From assembly GCA_028023455.1 (NCBI GenBank), contig JAQFVV010012512.1, positions 527,413 through 591,412 of the forward strand: DNA of 64,000 nucleotides, written 5' to 3'. The DNA is from Epiperipatus broadwayi (lineage: Eukaryota; Onychophora; Udeonychophora; Euonychophora; Peripatidae). The translations under genes and the position numbers were made by a program. The number at the start of each line of letters is the position of its first letter. Position 1 is the first letter of the stretch. This document shows positions 1 to 12,001 of this stretch, one piece after another. The notes under the pieces are model-generated. The model had not been told where the DNA came from. It made no database searches and was given only the letters and a program-made list of their open reading frames with translations.

Positions 1-2885
1 CATAAATATTTTATGCAGGACGTATATTGTGCTCTTATTAATTTTTAAAATGATACAGTATGCAACAAGGCATCTTAATGATATAAATTATTTTGTGTTA
101 GTAGAGGTTTATTCCTAATAAATTATTAAGATTTTAAATAATATAGAAGTCTAACAAATGAATGCTGTAAATGATACTAAGGTACAGCAAATAAGCCATT
201 TTTAAAGATATCCTTCAGGAGTGTTAAGCAAGTAATTGCATTTACTTTAAAAGATTAAAATAATTATCCAGTGTTATTAAATGAGGTTGATTAGTTATTG
301 ATCATTATAATGAATAACATTAATATGATTATTTTTGTTGTTATTATCGTTCAATATTTAAATCGAGGATTCTTTTAAATATTACTTAGCCCCCTCCAAG
401 ACGATGTTTTGCAACACTGTAGAATTATACTCTGTCATATCCCAAGCTTAAATTTTAGATAAGCAACAAACATTATTATTTATTGGTTATTTTATAGAAT
501 TGCAATAATTAATTGACTTTGTTCCTTTATATATTGTTTTAATTTTATTTTGATAATTCATTATAAAGCAATTGTTAATATTAATAAGCCTATTTTGTTA
601 TTATTAAAAGCAACTACTTCTAAGGTAATAGATGATTAATTTTAAATACTATTTAACTTTTACTATTATTATTTAGACATACAAATTTGTCCTGTAAAGC
701 TGCATAAAAAATACCCCCCCCCTCCCATTTACATTTATCGTGCCTGGAATTAATGAATAAACATTACATCAATACATTTATTTTTTCTTATTTTTTTATG
801 ATTATAATTGATTCATAACTTCTGAGATAAACAATTTGTTAATATTATATTTCAAATTGCTAGTCTGATTTTACACATTGATTTTACTTATTTCTTTAAG
901 CAAAAAAGATATCATAAATATTTGTTTAAATACATTATGAGTAGTGCCAATACGTACAGAAATACCCTGAAAAATGTATTTATTTATTTAACATCTATTT
1001 TGTATGGAGGTCGAATATATATTCATTTTAATTTTACTTTGATAAATATACTTCACAAACTTCCATAAAAAAAACATTTGTCTCGCCTGCTTGGCTCTTG
1101 CTTTTGCTCCAGATTAATTGTCAAAAACTTTTGAGAACAACTGCTTTCAGTTTGAAAGATTAGAAATTGTTTCCAAAATGATTGACTCTCTCACTGGAGT
1201 CTGATAACCCACAAGGTATGTCTGGGTGAACTTCTGCCATTTTTGTAAATCATATAATGATGCTATAATAGACAATAAATTATAAAAATAATGTGAGAAA
1301 CCAATTTTACTTCCAACCAGGTAAAGACAATCATAATAGTAAAACCAGCAATATATATATGACTAATTGAGAAAATGAATTATGCTGCTCAAAGGCTAAG
1401 GAAATAGAAGATAAAGAGAATCTGGTTAAGAGAATAAAATATGGAAAAACTTTGCCCAGTGGGCCTACAAAAACAAGTATCATGAAACCAAACAGATTAA
1501 AATTCAGGCAACAAAAGGAACTAATTATTGTAAAAACATTATTCTAGAAATTATTAAATTCAAACACTGATTATGTGAAAGATCAAGCAGAGAGTAATGC
1601 CACAAAACAAAGAACAAAACTACTTTTTCTGGAAAAATAACCATAAGAACTATAAAAGATTTTTATGTCATTCAAAGTGAGGAGCTTTATCTTGATAAAA
1701 AAAATACATAGAAAGGTAAATTTATATCCCTTATGTAGGTGAAGAAAGCTAACAGTTGATAGATCTGGAGGTGTTAAAAGGACAAAGGATTTAGTAAAAA
1801 AAAATGTAAATTATAAAATTTAAAAATAATATGGATATAAACATTGAAACTGTTTGCTAAAACCAATTAAACTAAGTGTAATAAATTTATGAGAGTTGTT
1901 GAGGTTTCATTGTTTTTCTTTTAATACTAGTGATGGATAAAAGTGTTTATCATTGTTTTGAATAAACAATGTTTTTATGATATTTCAGGTAATACACTGT
2001 CTTATTACTACTCCCACCCATATTTAATTTATATTTACTAACCACTAAATCCCAAAAATGACCTAGGTTTTACTCTAATAATGTATATTTATTAGCTTCT
2101 AGGTTTTAAAACAAGCAAGGTATAATTATGGTTATATTCATAAATAATTAATATATTAAATCACATCCTCTAAGACTAATGATTGTTTTATATGTACTAA
2201 CATTGGCATTGACTAGAAAATAATTAACCTGCTTCTTAAAGAATCTCTTTTAAATCAAGTCACAATGGATGACTGTTTACCATTTTTATTTAAAGGTGGT
2301 AAAGTAACTTATGATTAGTAAAACATTTTATTTTATGCTCATTTTATCGTGATCTTTTTATATTTGCTGATGATTATTCATTGATAATATTAATTGAAAT
2401 TGTGATTATTCAGTGATGATGATTTGCCATCTCCCCATTATATCCCATATTACATATTTTTATGACTTTACTATAAATACCAAGTATATAATCTTTTACT
2501 CATAAATTATCGATTTATTTATTTCATTCAAATAATACAAATCTGTGTAAGTGCAAAACATATGAAAAATATTTTCTTCACTGCACATTAACAAGATGAC
2601 ATCATTTTTGTCGGCAATACATATTTTCAATTGTGCTTTGCTTTACTACATCCTAATTGAAAAATAATACACTGACAATTTTATCAAATTTATATTATGT
2701 GTGTGTATATATAGTGACCTTCTGAATGGGCACAAGTAATTAAAGTATACTGTGTCTGTGGTGAATAGCTGCATTTATCTAAAAAAAAAATTGAAATCGC
2801 ACTAAAATTTTAAAATTTTATGTTAATGGTCTAAAACCTTACATGTGAGTTGCTTATGAATTTTGGTTGGCGATTTTATAAGTAT
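1..2885. other. AT-rich intergenic DNA, no gene seen
   Basis: All six frames are broken by frequent stops and I recognise no protein motif. A purine-rich stretch at about 1,330-1,850 looks like heavily decayed coding or repeat sequence but has no readable frame. A short C-tract lies near 714-723. Confidence 0.6.
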
Positions 2886-2895
2886 TTATTATTAA

Positions 2896-2950
<55 letters not shown>

Positions 2951-2961
2951 TCTATTATTAT

Positions 2962-3010
<49 letters not shown>

Positions 3011-3011
3011 G
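2886..3011. repeat. ATT/AAT trinucleotide microsatellite
   Basis: Uninterrupted TTA repeats run to about 2,962, then switch to AAT repeats up to about 3,011. The array is therefore itself an inverted repeat. It abuts the 3' end of the left Penelope arm that begins near 3,015. Confidence 0.9.
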
Positions 3012-3830
3012 CAGGTTAATTTTTAAATAAAGGGTTAATCTGAAATACATAACTTTCTTAATTTTTCTTTTATTATTATTTCTTTTACTTTCCAATATTT
3101 TTACATTTCTACAATTAAAATCAAAACCATATATACATGATTCATTATGGTCATAAAAAATGGAAGCTGATAAATTATCGTTATTTTTATAATTTTGTTT
3201 TGTATTTTGAACCCTTTTTAATAATAGAAAGTGCTCTTTTGTTCTTTTTTCCAAAGAGCATCTCGACTCACCTATATCCATTGCCACATCTACACATCCA
3301 TTTTTAAATGATACAATTTTTATTTGTCAATAAAGTTTTATCTTTTAAGTTATTCATTAATTTCTTTAATGTAGGTGTTTCATATAATGCATTGTCACAT
3401 ATACATTTATAAATTTTCTTAATGAAACACACATGTTGCTTTGAAATATATGTTAATAAAACAATTAATAAATAACTCAAAAATAAAACCTTATTGACAA
3501 ATAAAAATTGTATCATTTCCAAATGGATGTGTAGGTGTGACAGTGGATATATAGGTGAGTTGGGATGCACATTAGAAAAAAGAAAAAAAGAGCACTTGAT
3601 AATATTAAAAAGGGTTCAAAATACCAAACAAAATTATAAATATAATGATAATTTATTGGCTTCCATTTTTATGACCATAATAAATCATGTTTATATGGTT
3701 TTCATTTTAATTATAATCACGTAAAAATATTGGAAACTAAAAAAAATAATAATAAAAGAAAAATTAGGGAAGCTATGTTAATATATAAATACAAGCAATA
3801 TTTAATCAATAGACAGAATTATGAGAAAGA
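3012..3830. mobile_element. Head-to-head pair of Penelope-like 3' fragments
   Basis: Two diverged copies of the same sequence lie in opposite orientation, at about 3,015-3,365 (minus) and 3,460-3,830 (plus), with a spacer of about 95 bp. Each encodes a piece of a GIY-YIG endonuclease, the C-terminal domain of Penelope-like retroelements. The shared residues include LEKR, KEH and KRVQNTKQNYK. Both copies read outward, so their truncated 5' sides meet in the middle. The (ATT)n array borders the left end, and an (AT)n tract lies about 130 bp past the right end. Confidence 0.75.
3020..3287 (-). pseudogene. Penelope GIY-YIG endonuclease fragment, left arm
   Basis: On the minus strand the peptide runs DIGESRCSLEKRTKEH, then LLKRVQNTKQNYK, and ends NNNKRKIKKVMYF. 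The GES segment followed by LEKR and KEH matches the YIG and arginine region of GIY-YIG nucleases. The KRKIK segment matches the region just before the catalytic glutamate helix in Penelope endonucleases. The frame then runs into the trinucleotide array and is read through as polyleucine, which is an artefact. No reverse transcriptase part is present. It is a dead fragment. Confidence 0.65.
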
Positions 3831-3850
3831 TGACATCATGAAATTATGGG
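3494..3850 (+). pseudogene. Penelope GIY-YIG endonuclease fragment, right arm
   Basis: This is the inverted partner of the 3,020-3,287 fragment. The frame gives CDSGYIGELGCTLEKRKKEH followed by LKRVQNTKQNYK, then shifts. In other frames it continues KKNNNKRKIREAM and LINRQNYEKDDIMKLWET before a stop near 3,858. The YIGE motif is the YIG half of the GIY-YIG signature. At least one frameshift (near 3,670) and the lack of upstream RT show that it is non-functional. Confidence 0.65.
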
Positions 3851-3956
3851 AAACTTGACCTTTCAAAGTATTAGTTGACAAAAACTACAAGGATAGTTGA
3901 AAGCGTTCCTAAGTGACGTTTATAGATATATATTTTTATAAACTTTTAAGCACTGT

Positions 3957-4136
3957 ATTATATATATATATATATATATATGTATAAACTCATAAAGAAA
4001 TATTTTTGATTATATTCATAATCATTTTCAACTCAACTTTCAAAATGGAATATAATCGAAAATATTTCTTTATGAGTTTTTATTTATATTGTATTTTGAC
4101 ATGTGTTTCCAGTTGATATATATATATATATATATT
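3957..4136. repeat. AT microsatellites flanking a 100-bp hairpin
   Basis: Two (AT)n tracts (about 3,959-3,980 and 4,118-4,135) flank an inverted repeat. Its arms, about 3,986-4,016 and 4,049-4,081, begin and end with AAACTCATAAAGAAATAT and its complement, around a loop of about 30 bp. It is probably a short foldback or MITE-like insertion in a TA microsatellite; no coding content. Confidence 0.6.
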
Positions 4137-4139
4137 AAA

Positions 4140-5475
4140 TGTTAAACAAATGGATTGTTCTGAAAACTCTTGTACTTCATCCTAGATTATATCGTGCCCC
4201 ACATAAGAAGAAAGTAAGATCATTCAGATTCATAACCAAGCATGAAGAAAAAAAATGCTAGCTTTATTTCAGCTCTATCATATATAAATACTTATCTGTA
4301 ATTTACCAAGGGAAAACAAAGAAGATTTACTGACAAAACTAACAAAGCATGAACTGGTCATTGAAGAAATACCAAAACATATTTTGTTAATTGATAAAAT
4401 CCACAATTTGTTAAAAATCACATGGATAAAATCGTTTGATTATAAACTCCATTTTAAACTTTGAGAAAATTTAAATATATATTTCAAAACCCTATGAACA
4501 AATAAATACATTTCAAAAATTTATGAACTAATGTGAAGTAATAAAAATGATTCCAAAGATTATCATCGCTGCAACAAAGGGTCAGCTTTTTTTTTGGAAT
4601 AATTACATTTTGCTAATGAAGAACAAGGACAAAAGTCAAAGAAAAAAAGGATAAAAACTAATGTAAGAATATCATTTATTTTGTCATTATATATATATAT
4701 ATATTCTTTATCATAATTGTTAATCTTTAACCAACATTAATTTATTTCTTTACATTAATCCATATACTCTAAATTTTATATATGTGTTTACTTGAGAGTA
4801 AGATGTGTATTTATATTTTGTATTTTTTTTTGTTAGTATGCATTATCTATTTCTAATATTTTTTTTTTTTCACATATACAATTTCAACTTTCATATAGCA
4901 TCTGGATAATAAAACAAATTTTTACTATGTGTATTTACTTACTAAACAAAAAAATAAATGACAATGTAATATTATTTTTATCTAGTGATGTTGCTGCCTC
5001 CTCAAAGGTTGTATATTAAGTGTTTAAAAATATAGAAAGAGACCTGACTTCTTACTACTGGAGCAAAAGTGTTATTTTTATATTGGTTTTGCCTTATTCA
5101 TTTTTTATTTGTGCGTTTCAGCAAGTTAACTAAGTAGTGTAACATTACCAGTTGGTTTTATAAGCCCCAAAGCTATGATATGGAGCTAACAGATTCTATT
5201 CAAAAGGTATAAGTTTAAATATAGGTGGCTAGTGGTGAGGTCCTTAACAATATAACTGGCCAGAACTAATACATATTCTTGTCATATTATATAGCACAAT
5301 TGATCTTCATATGATAAGCTGGAAATATTGCTAGGTACAGTCATTATTATCAGTAATAGATTTACACTGTTAATATACCTCATTATGCTCATCATAGATT
5401 ATGGTTGGGCTAGTAAGTCAGTTATAGTTATGACCAAGTGTTGTCTAATCATGGTACTGTAGGAGGATCCATGTA
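4140..5475. other. Intergenic DNA, no gene seen
   Basis: AT-rich sequence with poly-T tracts near 4,588 and 4,859 and a short (AT)n near 4,688. No open frame of note and no recognisable motif. Confidence 0.6.
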
Positions 5476-5479
5476 GTAC

Positions 5480-5480
5480 T

Positions 5481-5530
<50 letters not shown>

Positions 5531-5706
5531 GGATGGATGGATGGATGGATGGATGGATGGATGGATGGATGGATGGATGGATGGATGGATGGATGGATGG
5601 ATGGATGGATGGATGGATGGATGGATGGATGGATAGATGGATAGATGGATAGATAGATAGATGGGTGCATGGATGAATGGACAGACGGACAGTCGGACAG
5701 ACAGAC

Positions 5707-5770
<64 letters not shown>
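5480..5770. repeat. Compound GATA/GATG tetranucleotide array
   Basis: GATA units (about 5,480-5,530) pass into GATG units (5,530-5,634), then GATA/GATG and GACA variants, then GATA again to 5,770. The repeat is open on the minus strand and encodes a meaningless serine/isoleucine/histidine repeat. Confidence 0.95.
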
Positions 5771-6183
5771 GTAAAATAACAACAAGTCTTTTGATATCTT
5801 TAGCAATCTTGGATTATCATTTTATATTTATCTTTTTGAATATCATTAACAAAAAATAGTTGACTAGCTCTCAACATAACAAATGAGTCTTATTTCCAAA
5901 TATTGAAAATTAATTTCCAACATATTCAAAATACTTGAAATAAATATACAACGCCATAGTCAACATCGGTGCAAATTTAGTACGCGATCTACCGCCATTT
6001 TGAATTTCAAATATCGTCTGACACATGTAAGTGATAAAAAAGTACGTGAAAACCGAAAAAATTTAGAACTTGGGTCATGTGACTTGGAAAACCCCGACAA
6101 AACGCATAGTTAAAAAAAAAAAGCCAAAACACGAAAAATTAACATTTTCTCATTTTAAATTATAAATCAAATAATTTAATCAA

Positions 6184-6191
6184 TAAATTTT
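6184..6191. repeat. 8-bp target-site duplication, left copy
   Basis: The octamer taaatttt occurs immediately before the nested element and again immediately after it (8,205-8,212). The uninterrupted right arm of the host element carries the matching pre-insertion sequence with a single copy, so the duplication was made by the insertion. Confidence 0.85.
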
Positions 6192-6473
6192 GGTACTTAT
6201 GGATAATTTGCCTGATGACGTATTTGACCCACCGGTTTCCCTTCCGGTAGGCATCGACGATCTTTGTATGACAACGTTGTCATGGCAACGAAGTGACTGG
6301 CGTGATTAATCCATCAGAGAGTCAATTTTTTTTTTTAAACCGCGAGATTTAAAATTCGGAGAGAGGTTTGGGAAATTTTTTGATTTTTCTGTCTATTGTG
6401 ATTTTGCTATCCACTTGATCACAGTGATTTTTTTCAGCTCTTCCATTGCGTCCTTGATATTTTACTTTGTGAT

Positions 6474-6545
6474 ATGGCTGAAGCTCCAAGAACCTTGTTT
6501 AGTTTACCGAGTACGGAGGAAGAAGCGATCATCGTACAAAGCTGA
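6474..6545 (+). pseudogene. Possible transposase N-terminal remnant
   Basis: An ATG at 6,474 opens a 23-codon frame reading MAEAPRTLFSLPSTEEEAII and then VQS before a stop. The EEEA segment followed by a VQS/LQS-like sequence resembles the start of ISXO2/Merlin transposases, where a helix with acidic residues precedes a zinc-binding segment. The frame then breaks; bases resembling a splice donor (gtaagtaat) lie at about 6,606. The match is short, so family assignment rests mainly on the element's ends. An overlapping 60-codon frame from 6,415 reads this interval differently and shows no motif. Confidence 0.3.
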
Positions 6546-7020
6546 TCCTTTCGCTGCAATTTTAGAACATATATCCCAATTCAGTCCTCCACAGTGAACG
6601 CTATTTGTAAGTAATTTTAATTTTTTTTTATAATAATTATAATTTTAGAATTAATTATATTATTGAATATAGACAATAAGTAATCCAAATGCATGTAAAA
6701 GTAATGTCACCATTAATGCCATATTCGCATTAAATCTTTATTTTAAATGTACAAACAATTTTTGTTAATATTTCTTCAATTAATTTGTAATTAATTTTCA
6801 ATAATTTTTTTAATAAAATTACCAATATACAGTCCGTTTTTAAAATTACCAAATGCTTGTAGAAACTACGGCGTCTTACACCACATTTTATACAAGATGG
6901 CGATTAATGGTAGATTCGCATTAACTTTTTTTTTTTAAAATTTACAAAAAAAATTTTTTTTTTATATTTCTTCAATTATCAAACTTCCACTTAATTACAT
7001 TTAATTTGTAAATAATTTTT

Positions 7021-7728
7021 GGGTTAATATTTCTACAAATATCAAATTATTTTTCGTAAATTCATTAGCCAATATATGTAAAAGTAGGGCATGTGATCGC
7101 GATTAATGGCACATTTTTATGTGATCGCCATTAACGGCACATTTTCCATAATTTTTTGTTTTTATATTTTGTATTGACATTATTTTGTATTTCATGCATG
7201 TAAATTTTCACTAATTTGTTGGGGTTTTTTTTGTATTTTTGGGTTAATATTTCTACAAATATCAAATTATTTTTCGTAAATTCATTAGCCAATGTATGTA
7301 AAAGTAGGGCATGTGATCGCGATTAATGGCACATTTTTATGTGATCGCCATTAACGGCACATTTTCCATAATTTTTTGTTTTTATATTTTGTATTGACAT
7401 TATTTTGTATTTCATGCATGTAAATTTTCACTAATTTGTTGGGGTTTTTTTTGTATTTTTGGGTTAATATTTCTACAAATATCAAATTATTTTTCGTAAA
7501 TTCATTAGCCAATGTATGTAAAAGTAGGGCATGTGATCGCGATTAATGGCACATTTTTATGTGATCGCCATTAACGGCACATTTTCCATAATTTTTTGTT
7601 TTTATATTTTGTATTGACATTATTTTGTATTTCATGCATGTAAATTTTCACTAATTTGTTGGGGTTTTTTTTGTATTTTTGGGTTAATATTTCTACAAAT
7701 ATCAAATTATTTTTCGTAAATTCATTGG
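7021..7728. repeat. 220-bp tandem repeat, 3.2 copies
   Basis: Units begin with gggttaatatttctac at 7,021, 7,241, 7,461 and 7,681 (partial), exactly 220 bp apart and nearly identical. Each unit holds two near-identical 27-bp motifs in direct orientation, built on atgtgatcgcgattaatgg and atgtgatcgccattaacgg. The homogeneity points to recent unequal exchange or replication slippage. Confidence 0.95.
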
Positions 7729-8010
7729 CTATATTTTGTATTTTATATCTTGTACTACAAGCTTCGCTTGTCAAAAACACCCAGGGCCCCCCCCAACAAC
7801 TACAGCGCTACACGCTGTTATAATTGGCCACATTTTTAAGATTTTTGAATAGTTTTCATGCATGTACATTTTAAATATTTTGTATTCACAGTATTAAATT
7901 TTCACTAATTTTTTTTTTTTGTATTTTTTTTTCAGGACCAAGAAACATGCTGGTGTTCAGTCGGTGTGTATTACGTGACATTCCTTTTGTTTTTCATCAC
8001 ATGGTCAACC

Positions 8011-8182
8011 GATGACGTATTGCCCTGAAGGCATACCGATTTAATGTTGCGCTTTTTAACGTGACGTGTTCACGTGATATGCGGACACATCTTATCGAGT
8101 AGATGTGTCTGCAGATCACTTGGAGACGTTATCTTAAAAATCGCAACATTAGACCGGTATGCCTTCAGGGTAATACGTCATC
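8011..8182. repeat. Long terminal hairpin of the nested element
   Basis: The segment starting gatgacgtattgccctgaag at 8,011 returns in inverted form ending at 8,182. The tip is the perfect stem gcggacacatct / agatgtgtctgc at 8,081-8,112. The outer part of this hairpin is part of the 3' terminal inverted repeat, so the right end carries the terminal motif twice, in opposite directions. Confidence 0.8.
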
Positions 8183-9668
8183 AGGCAAATTATCCGTAAG
8201 TACCTAAATTTTAATCAATAACTGCTAGTTAAAAAAAAAAGCCAAAACACGAAAAATATATTTAGAACTCTGATCACATGACTATAAAACATGAAAAATT
8301 TAGAACTGGTCACGTAACGATCTGAGATTGCAAAAAAATATAAAAAGCTAATATGCAACAATGAACACAGATTAAATAAAAAGCATCACATATTATTAAC
8401 ATATAAAAAGCAGATATTTAAAATATATATAAAAAGCTAACATCATTAGCAGGTCACAAAATCAACACTTGCATTTATAACTTGTAAAGCATTATATTTT
8501 TTGTAAACATTTGAAAAGATTGATCGAAGGTATATATATAAAAGTCAAACTTTCATTTTACAATTGTATTTTTCTTACCAGAAGATATTCCCATTTTGTT
8601 TGCAAAATTTCAGATTATGCCTAGAAAAACATTCAATATGTACAACCCAGATCGCTTGATTCTAATATCAAATAAAAGCTTCTTGTTTTTCTGCCTAGAA
8701 AAAAAAAACAATATTAGATTCCACTACGTGCTAATTACCTAATCCATTAGTATGACAGCCACCCACCCCCAACCCCACAAGTAAATCGATTTGCACTTTT
8801 TTTTTACCATACATTTTCTCATTTTAAATTATAAATCAAATAATTTAAATAGAGAGAGCAAGATTACTATATTTAAATCTTAATCAATAAATGCTAGTTA
8901 TCATTGTCTAAAAAAGTACATAATAATAATAATAACAATACATTTTCTCATTTTAAATTATAAATCAATTTTAAATTTAATATATATTTCTTAGAATCTA
9001 AACAATATGCTGTGTTTGATATGATTGCGGGGGGGGGGGGAGAAACTTTAAAAGAATAAGTTTTAAATCTAAGAAGAGCAGGGCGGAACAAACAATTTAA
9101 TTTCCATCCATTATTCAAAGTAAACTATAAGAAATCATTTTATAACTTTTTATAGATTCCAAAATTAGAGAAATAGTTAAGCCAGTAAATATGAGTTAAT
9201 GAATAACATACAATACATGATTTATTAGGTTAGGACTATATGCAAAAAATAAATACAAATATAAGTGAATAATCCCAAAGAAAGCCCCACGCTATAATTT
9301 TGCTAGGGGTTACATTTTCTAATTTGACTTAATGGATTTCGAATCCATTATTTTTATTACAGTACTCTTTGCTCTTTACTTCCTCACACCTACAAGTAGA
9401 CCATTTTGTTTCCTGTTCTTTGTTTTGTTTTACATTTGAAACCTTTGAACATCCAAAGGTGTGTTTGACTGTAACTATTTTCAAGATTGCCTTTGTGGAT
9501 AAAGATGCACGCACTTATATTTCTTTCCCTCTCCCATTGTCTACTTTTACATTCTTATTTAATGTTTTTCAGTTTTTTTTATGTTTCTTTTAACTGTAAA
9601 ATGCTTATCTTAAATAATTTAGATTTTAGCTTTAGAAAGATGCCATATACACACACGCACCTATTACA

Positions 9669-9843
9669 AATGTGTGCGGATTTTACTATTGCATTTTATA
9701 AAATATTAAAAAAGATGAGAGGCACATCATCGGAGCTTCTTCAAACTCATTTGGATACAATTTGCTGGCGGACGGACAAAATTTATCTAAAGGAGAGAGC
9801 TTTATTTATTAAATTTCTCAAAGATGCGAAGGATGCCTTCTGA
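9669..9843 (+). pseudogene. ISXO2/Merlin-type transposase, C-terminal remnant
   Basis: The end of a 118-codon frame (open from 9,487) reads KKMRGTSSELLQTHLDTICW, then R, and stops at 9,841-9,843. In ISXO2-like (IS1595/Merlin) transposases the catalytic core is followed by a tail of the form mrGTs..ll..hLdE.mWR, which this matches closely. Only the tail is recognisable; the upstream DDE core is not readable in any frame. Its place in the unique centre of a foldback element with GG ends and an 8-bp duplication supports the assignment. The first 60 or so codons of the frame are low-complexity and probably not coding. Confidence 0.5.
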
Positions 9844-10935
9844 CAGTGAAAAGGTTAGTGTTTATCTTATTTAATATAAATCAGAATGAGTCTATATTTT
9901 TTTTTTTTAAATTGAGAAGAATTGAGTGAATTATGCATGCAGCTATACTAACATTCTCTGCTTTTTTCCTCTTTCGATAGCCATGTACCATATTTTTCTC
10001 TAACAAAAAATGATTTCTATATTAATTTTTTTATGAATAAGATCAATTATTATTATTTTTTCTCAATTTATTAGGATATATGCAACATAAGTAAAACAAA
10101 CTTTTTTTAATCTTTGTTTCGTTTTTATCACTTAGACGTGGAAGGTGGGAAGATGAGCATTTTGATGTGGCTGTTATTCCGTGATATCTCAGGCATCCCC
10201 ATCTCTCTTATATAAATTAAAGTAATAAATATTTAAAAAAAAAAAATTCACATTTATTTTTTGTTCCTTTGCTGCTAGTAAAACTCATTTCAATGTTAGT
10301 AGATATATAGATTGGTGTATTAATGTTCAAGAGTAGATCTAATATACATGAAATGCAAATGAAGACATTGCATATATATGTGTGTGTGTTTGTGTATAAG
10401 TAAGCAGCCTATAATAGCAGTATTCATATGAAAACTAAATAATCTTTAATAAAGTAGCTGAAATTAATATTGTAAACTACGCTATATATATATTTACTGG
10501 CTTAACTATTTCTCTAATTTTGGAATCTATAAAAAATTATAAAATGATTTCTTATAGTTTACTTTGAATAATGGATGGAAATTAAATTGTTTGTTCCGTC
10601 CTGCTCTTCTTAGATTTAAAACGTATTCTTTTAAAGTCCGTCCCCCCCCAATCATATCAAACACCGCATATTGTTTAGATTCTAAGAAATATGTATTAAA
10701 TTTAAAATTGATTTACAATTTAAAATGAGAAAATGTATTATTATTATGTACTTTTTTAGACAATGATAACTAGCATTTATTGATTAAGATTTAAATATAG
10801 TAATCTTGCTCTCTCTATATATAAATTATTTGATTTATAATTTAAAATGAGAAAATGTATGATAAAAAAAAGTGCAAATCGATTTACTTGCGGGGTGGGG
10901 GGTGGTTGGCTGTCCTACGAATCGATTAGGTAATT

Positions 10936-11348
10936 AGCACGTAGTGGAATCTAATGTTGTTGTTTTTTCTAGGCAGAAAAACAAGAAGCTTTTATTTGAT
11001 ATTAGAATCAAGTGATCCCGGGTTGTACATTTTGAATGTTTTTCTAGGAATAATCTGAAATTTTGCAAACAAAATGGGAACATCTTCTGGTAAGAAAAAA
11101 TACAATTGTGAAATGAAAGTTTGACTTTTATATATATACCTTCTAGCACTTAGTGGAATCTAATGTTGTTTTTTCTAGGCATAAAAACAAGAAGCTTTTA
11201 TTTGATATTAGAATCAAGTGATCCGGGTTGTACATTTTGAATGTTTTTCTAGGCATAATCTGAAATTTTGCAAACAAAATGGGAACATCTTCTGGTAAGA
11301 AAAAATACAATTGTAAAATGAAAGTTTGACTTTTATATATATACCTTC
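10936..11348. repeat. Tandem duplication (209-bp unit) in the right arm
   Basis: Sequence from 10,936 (agcacgtagtggaatctaat) to about 11,144 is repeated from 11,145 to about 11,348. The matching region of the left arm (about 8,527-8,735) has only one copy, so the duplication arose after the arms formed. Confidence 0.9.
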
Positions 11349-12001
11349 GATCGATCTTTTCAAATATTTACAAAAATATAATGCTTTACAAGTTATAAAT
11401 GCAAGAGTTGATTTTGTGACTTGCTAATGCATGTTAGCTTTTTATATATATTTTAAATATCTGCTTTTTATATGTTAAAAATACGTGATGCTTTTTATTT
11501 AATCTGTGTTCATTGTTGCATATTAGCTTTTCATATTTTTTTTTGCAATCTCAGATTGTTACGTGACCAGTTCTAAATTTTTCATGTTTTGGTTTTTTTT
11601 TTTTTTAACTATGCAACTATTCCGCTTTTTTTTTTTTATATATAGTTTTTCTTTTTTATATATGTTGCTTTTTATCGACATTATAGTCACGTGACCAGAG
11701 TTCTAAATATATTTTTCGTGTTTTGGCTTTTTTTTTTTTAACTAGCATTTATTGATTAAAATTTATTGATTAAATTATTTGATTTATAATTTAAAATGAG
11801 AAAATGTTAATTTTTCGTGTTTTGGCTTTTTATTTTTAACTATGCGTTTTGTCGGGTTTTTCCAAGTCACGTGACCCAAGTTCTAAATTTTTTCTGTTTT
11901 CGCGTACTTTTTTATCACTTACATGTGTCAGACGATGTTTTTGACTATTTTTGAAATTCAAAATGGCGGTAGATCGCATATTAAATTTGCACCGTAACAT
12001 C

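Larger units (their letters stand above)
6192..8204. mobile_element. Nested 2.0-kb Merlin-like DNA transposon
   Basis: Terminal inverted repeats of about 33 bp start GGTACTTA at both ends, with one mismatch in the first 31 bases. Perfect taaatttt duplications flank the element. GG-initial ends plus an 8-bp duplication fit Merlin; hAT and P also make 8-bp duplications but usually have different ends. A short frame near the 5' end resembles the N-terminus of ISXO2-type transposases, but the catalytic domain is absent, so this copy is non-autonomous. The interior contains a 220-bp tandem array, and the last 172 bp form a long hairpin that includes an internal copy of the terminal repeat. Confidence 0.75.
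5968..11993. mobile_element. 6.0-kb Merlin-like foldback DNA transposon
   Basis: Both ends begin GGTGCAAATTTA and continue as long inverted repeats. The left arm (5,968-6,191 plus 8,205-9,192) pairs with the right arm (10,492-11,993), over more than 1 kb. The flanking octamers tcaacatc (5,960-5,967) and gtaacatc (11,994-12,001) agree at 6 of 8 positions and look like an aged 8-bp target duplication. The unique centre holds a remnant resembling the C-terminus of ISXO2/Merlin transposases. GG-initial ends and 8-9 bp duplications are known for Merlin, so I assign it there tentatively. The left arm is interrupted by a nested element, and the right arm carries a tandem duplication. Confidence 0.75.

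Noticed and set aside
5399-5806. Long minus-strand open frames of Ser/Ile/His/Tyr repeats
   Set aside because: They are translations of the GATA/GATG microsatellite and have no independent coding evidence.
7571-7780. 69-codon minus-strand frame
   Set aside because: It overlaps the 220-bp tandem array and has no motif; the frame is a by-product of AT-rich repeats.
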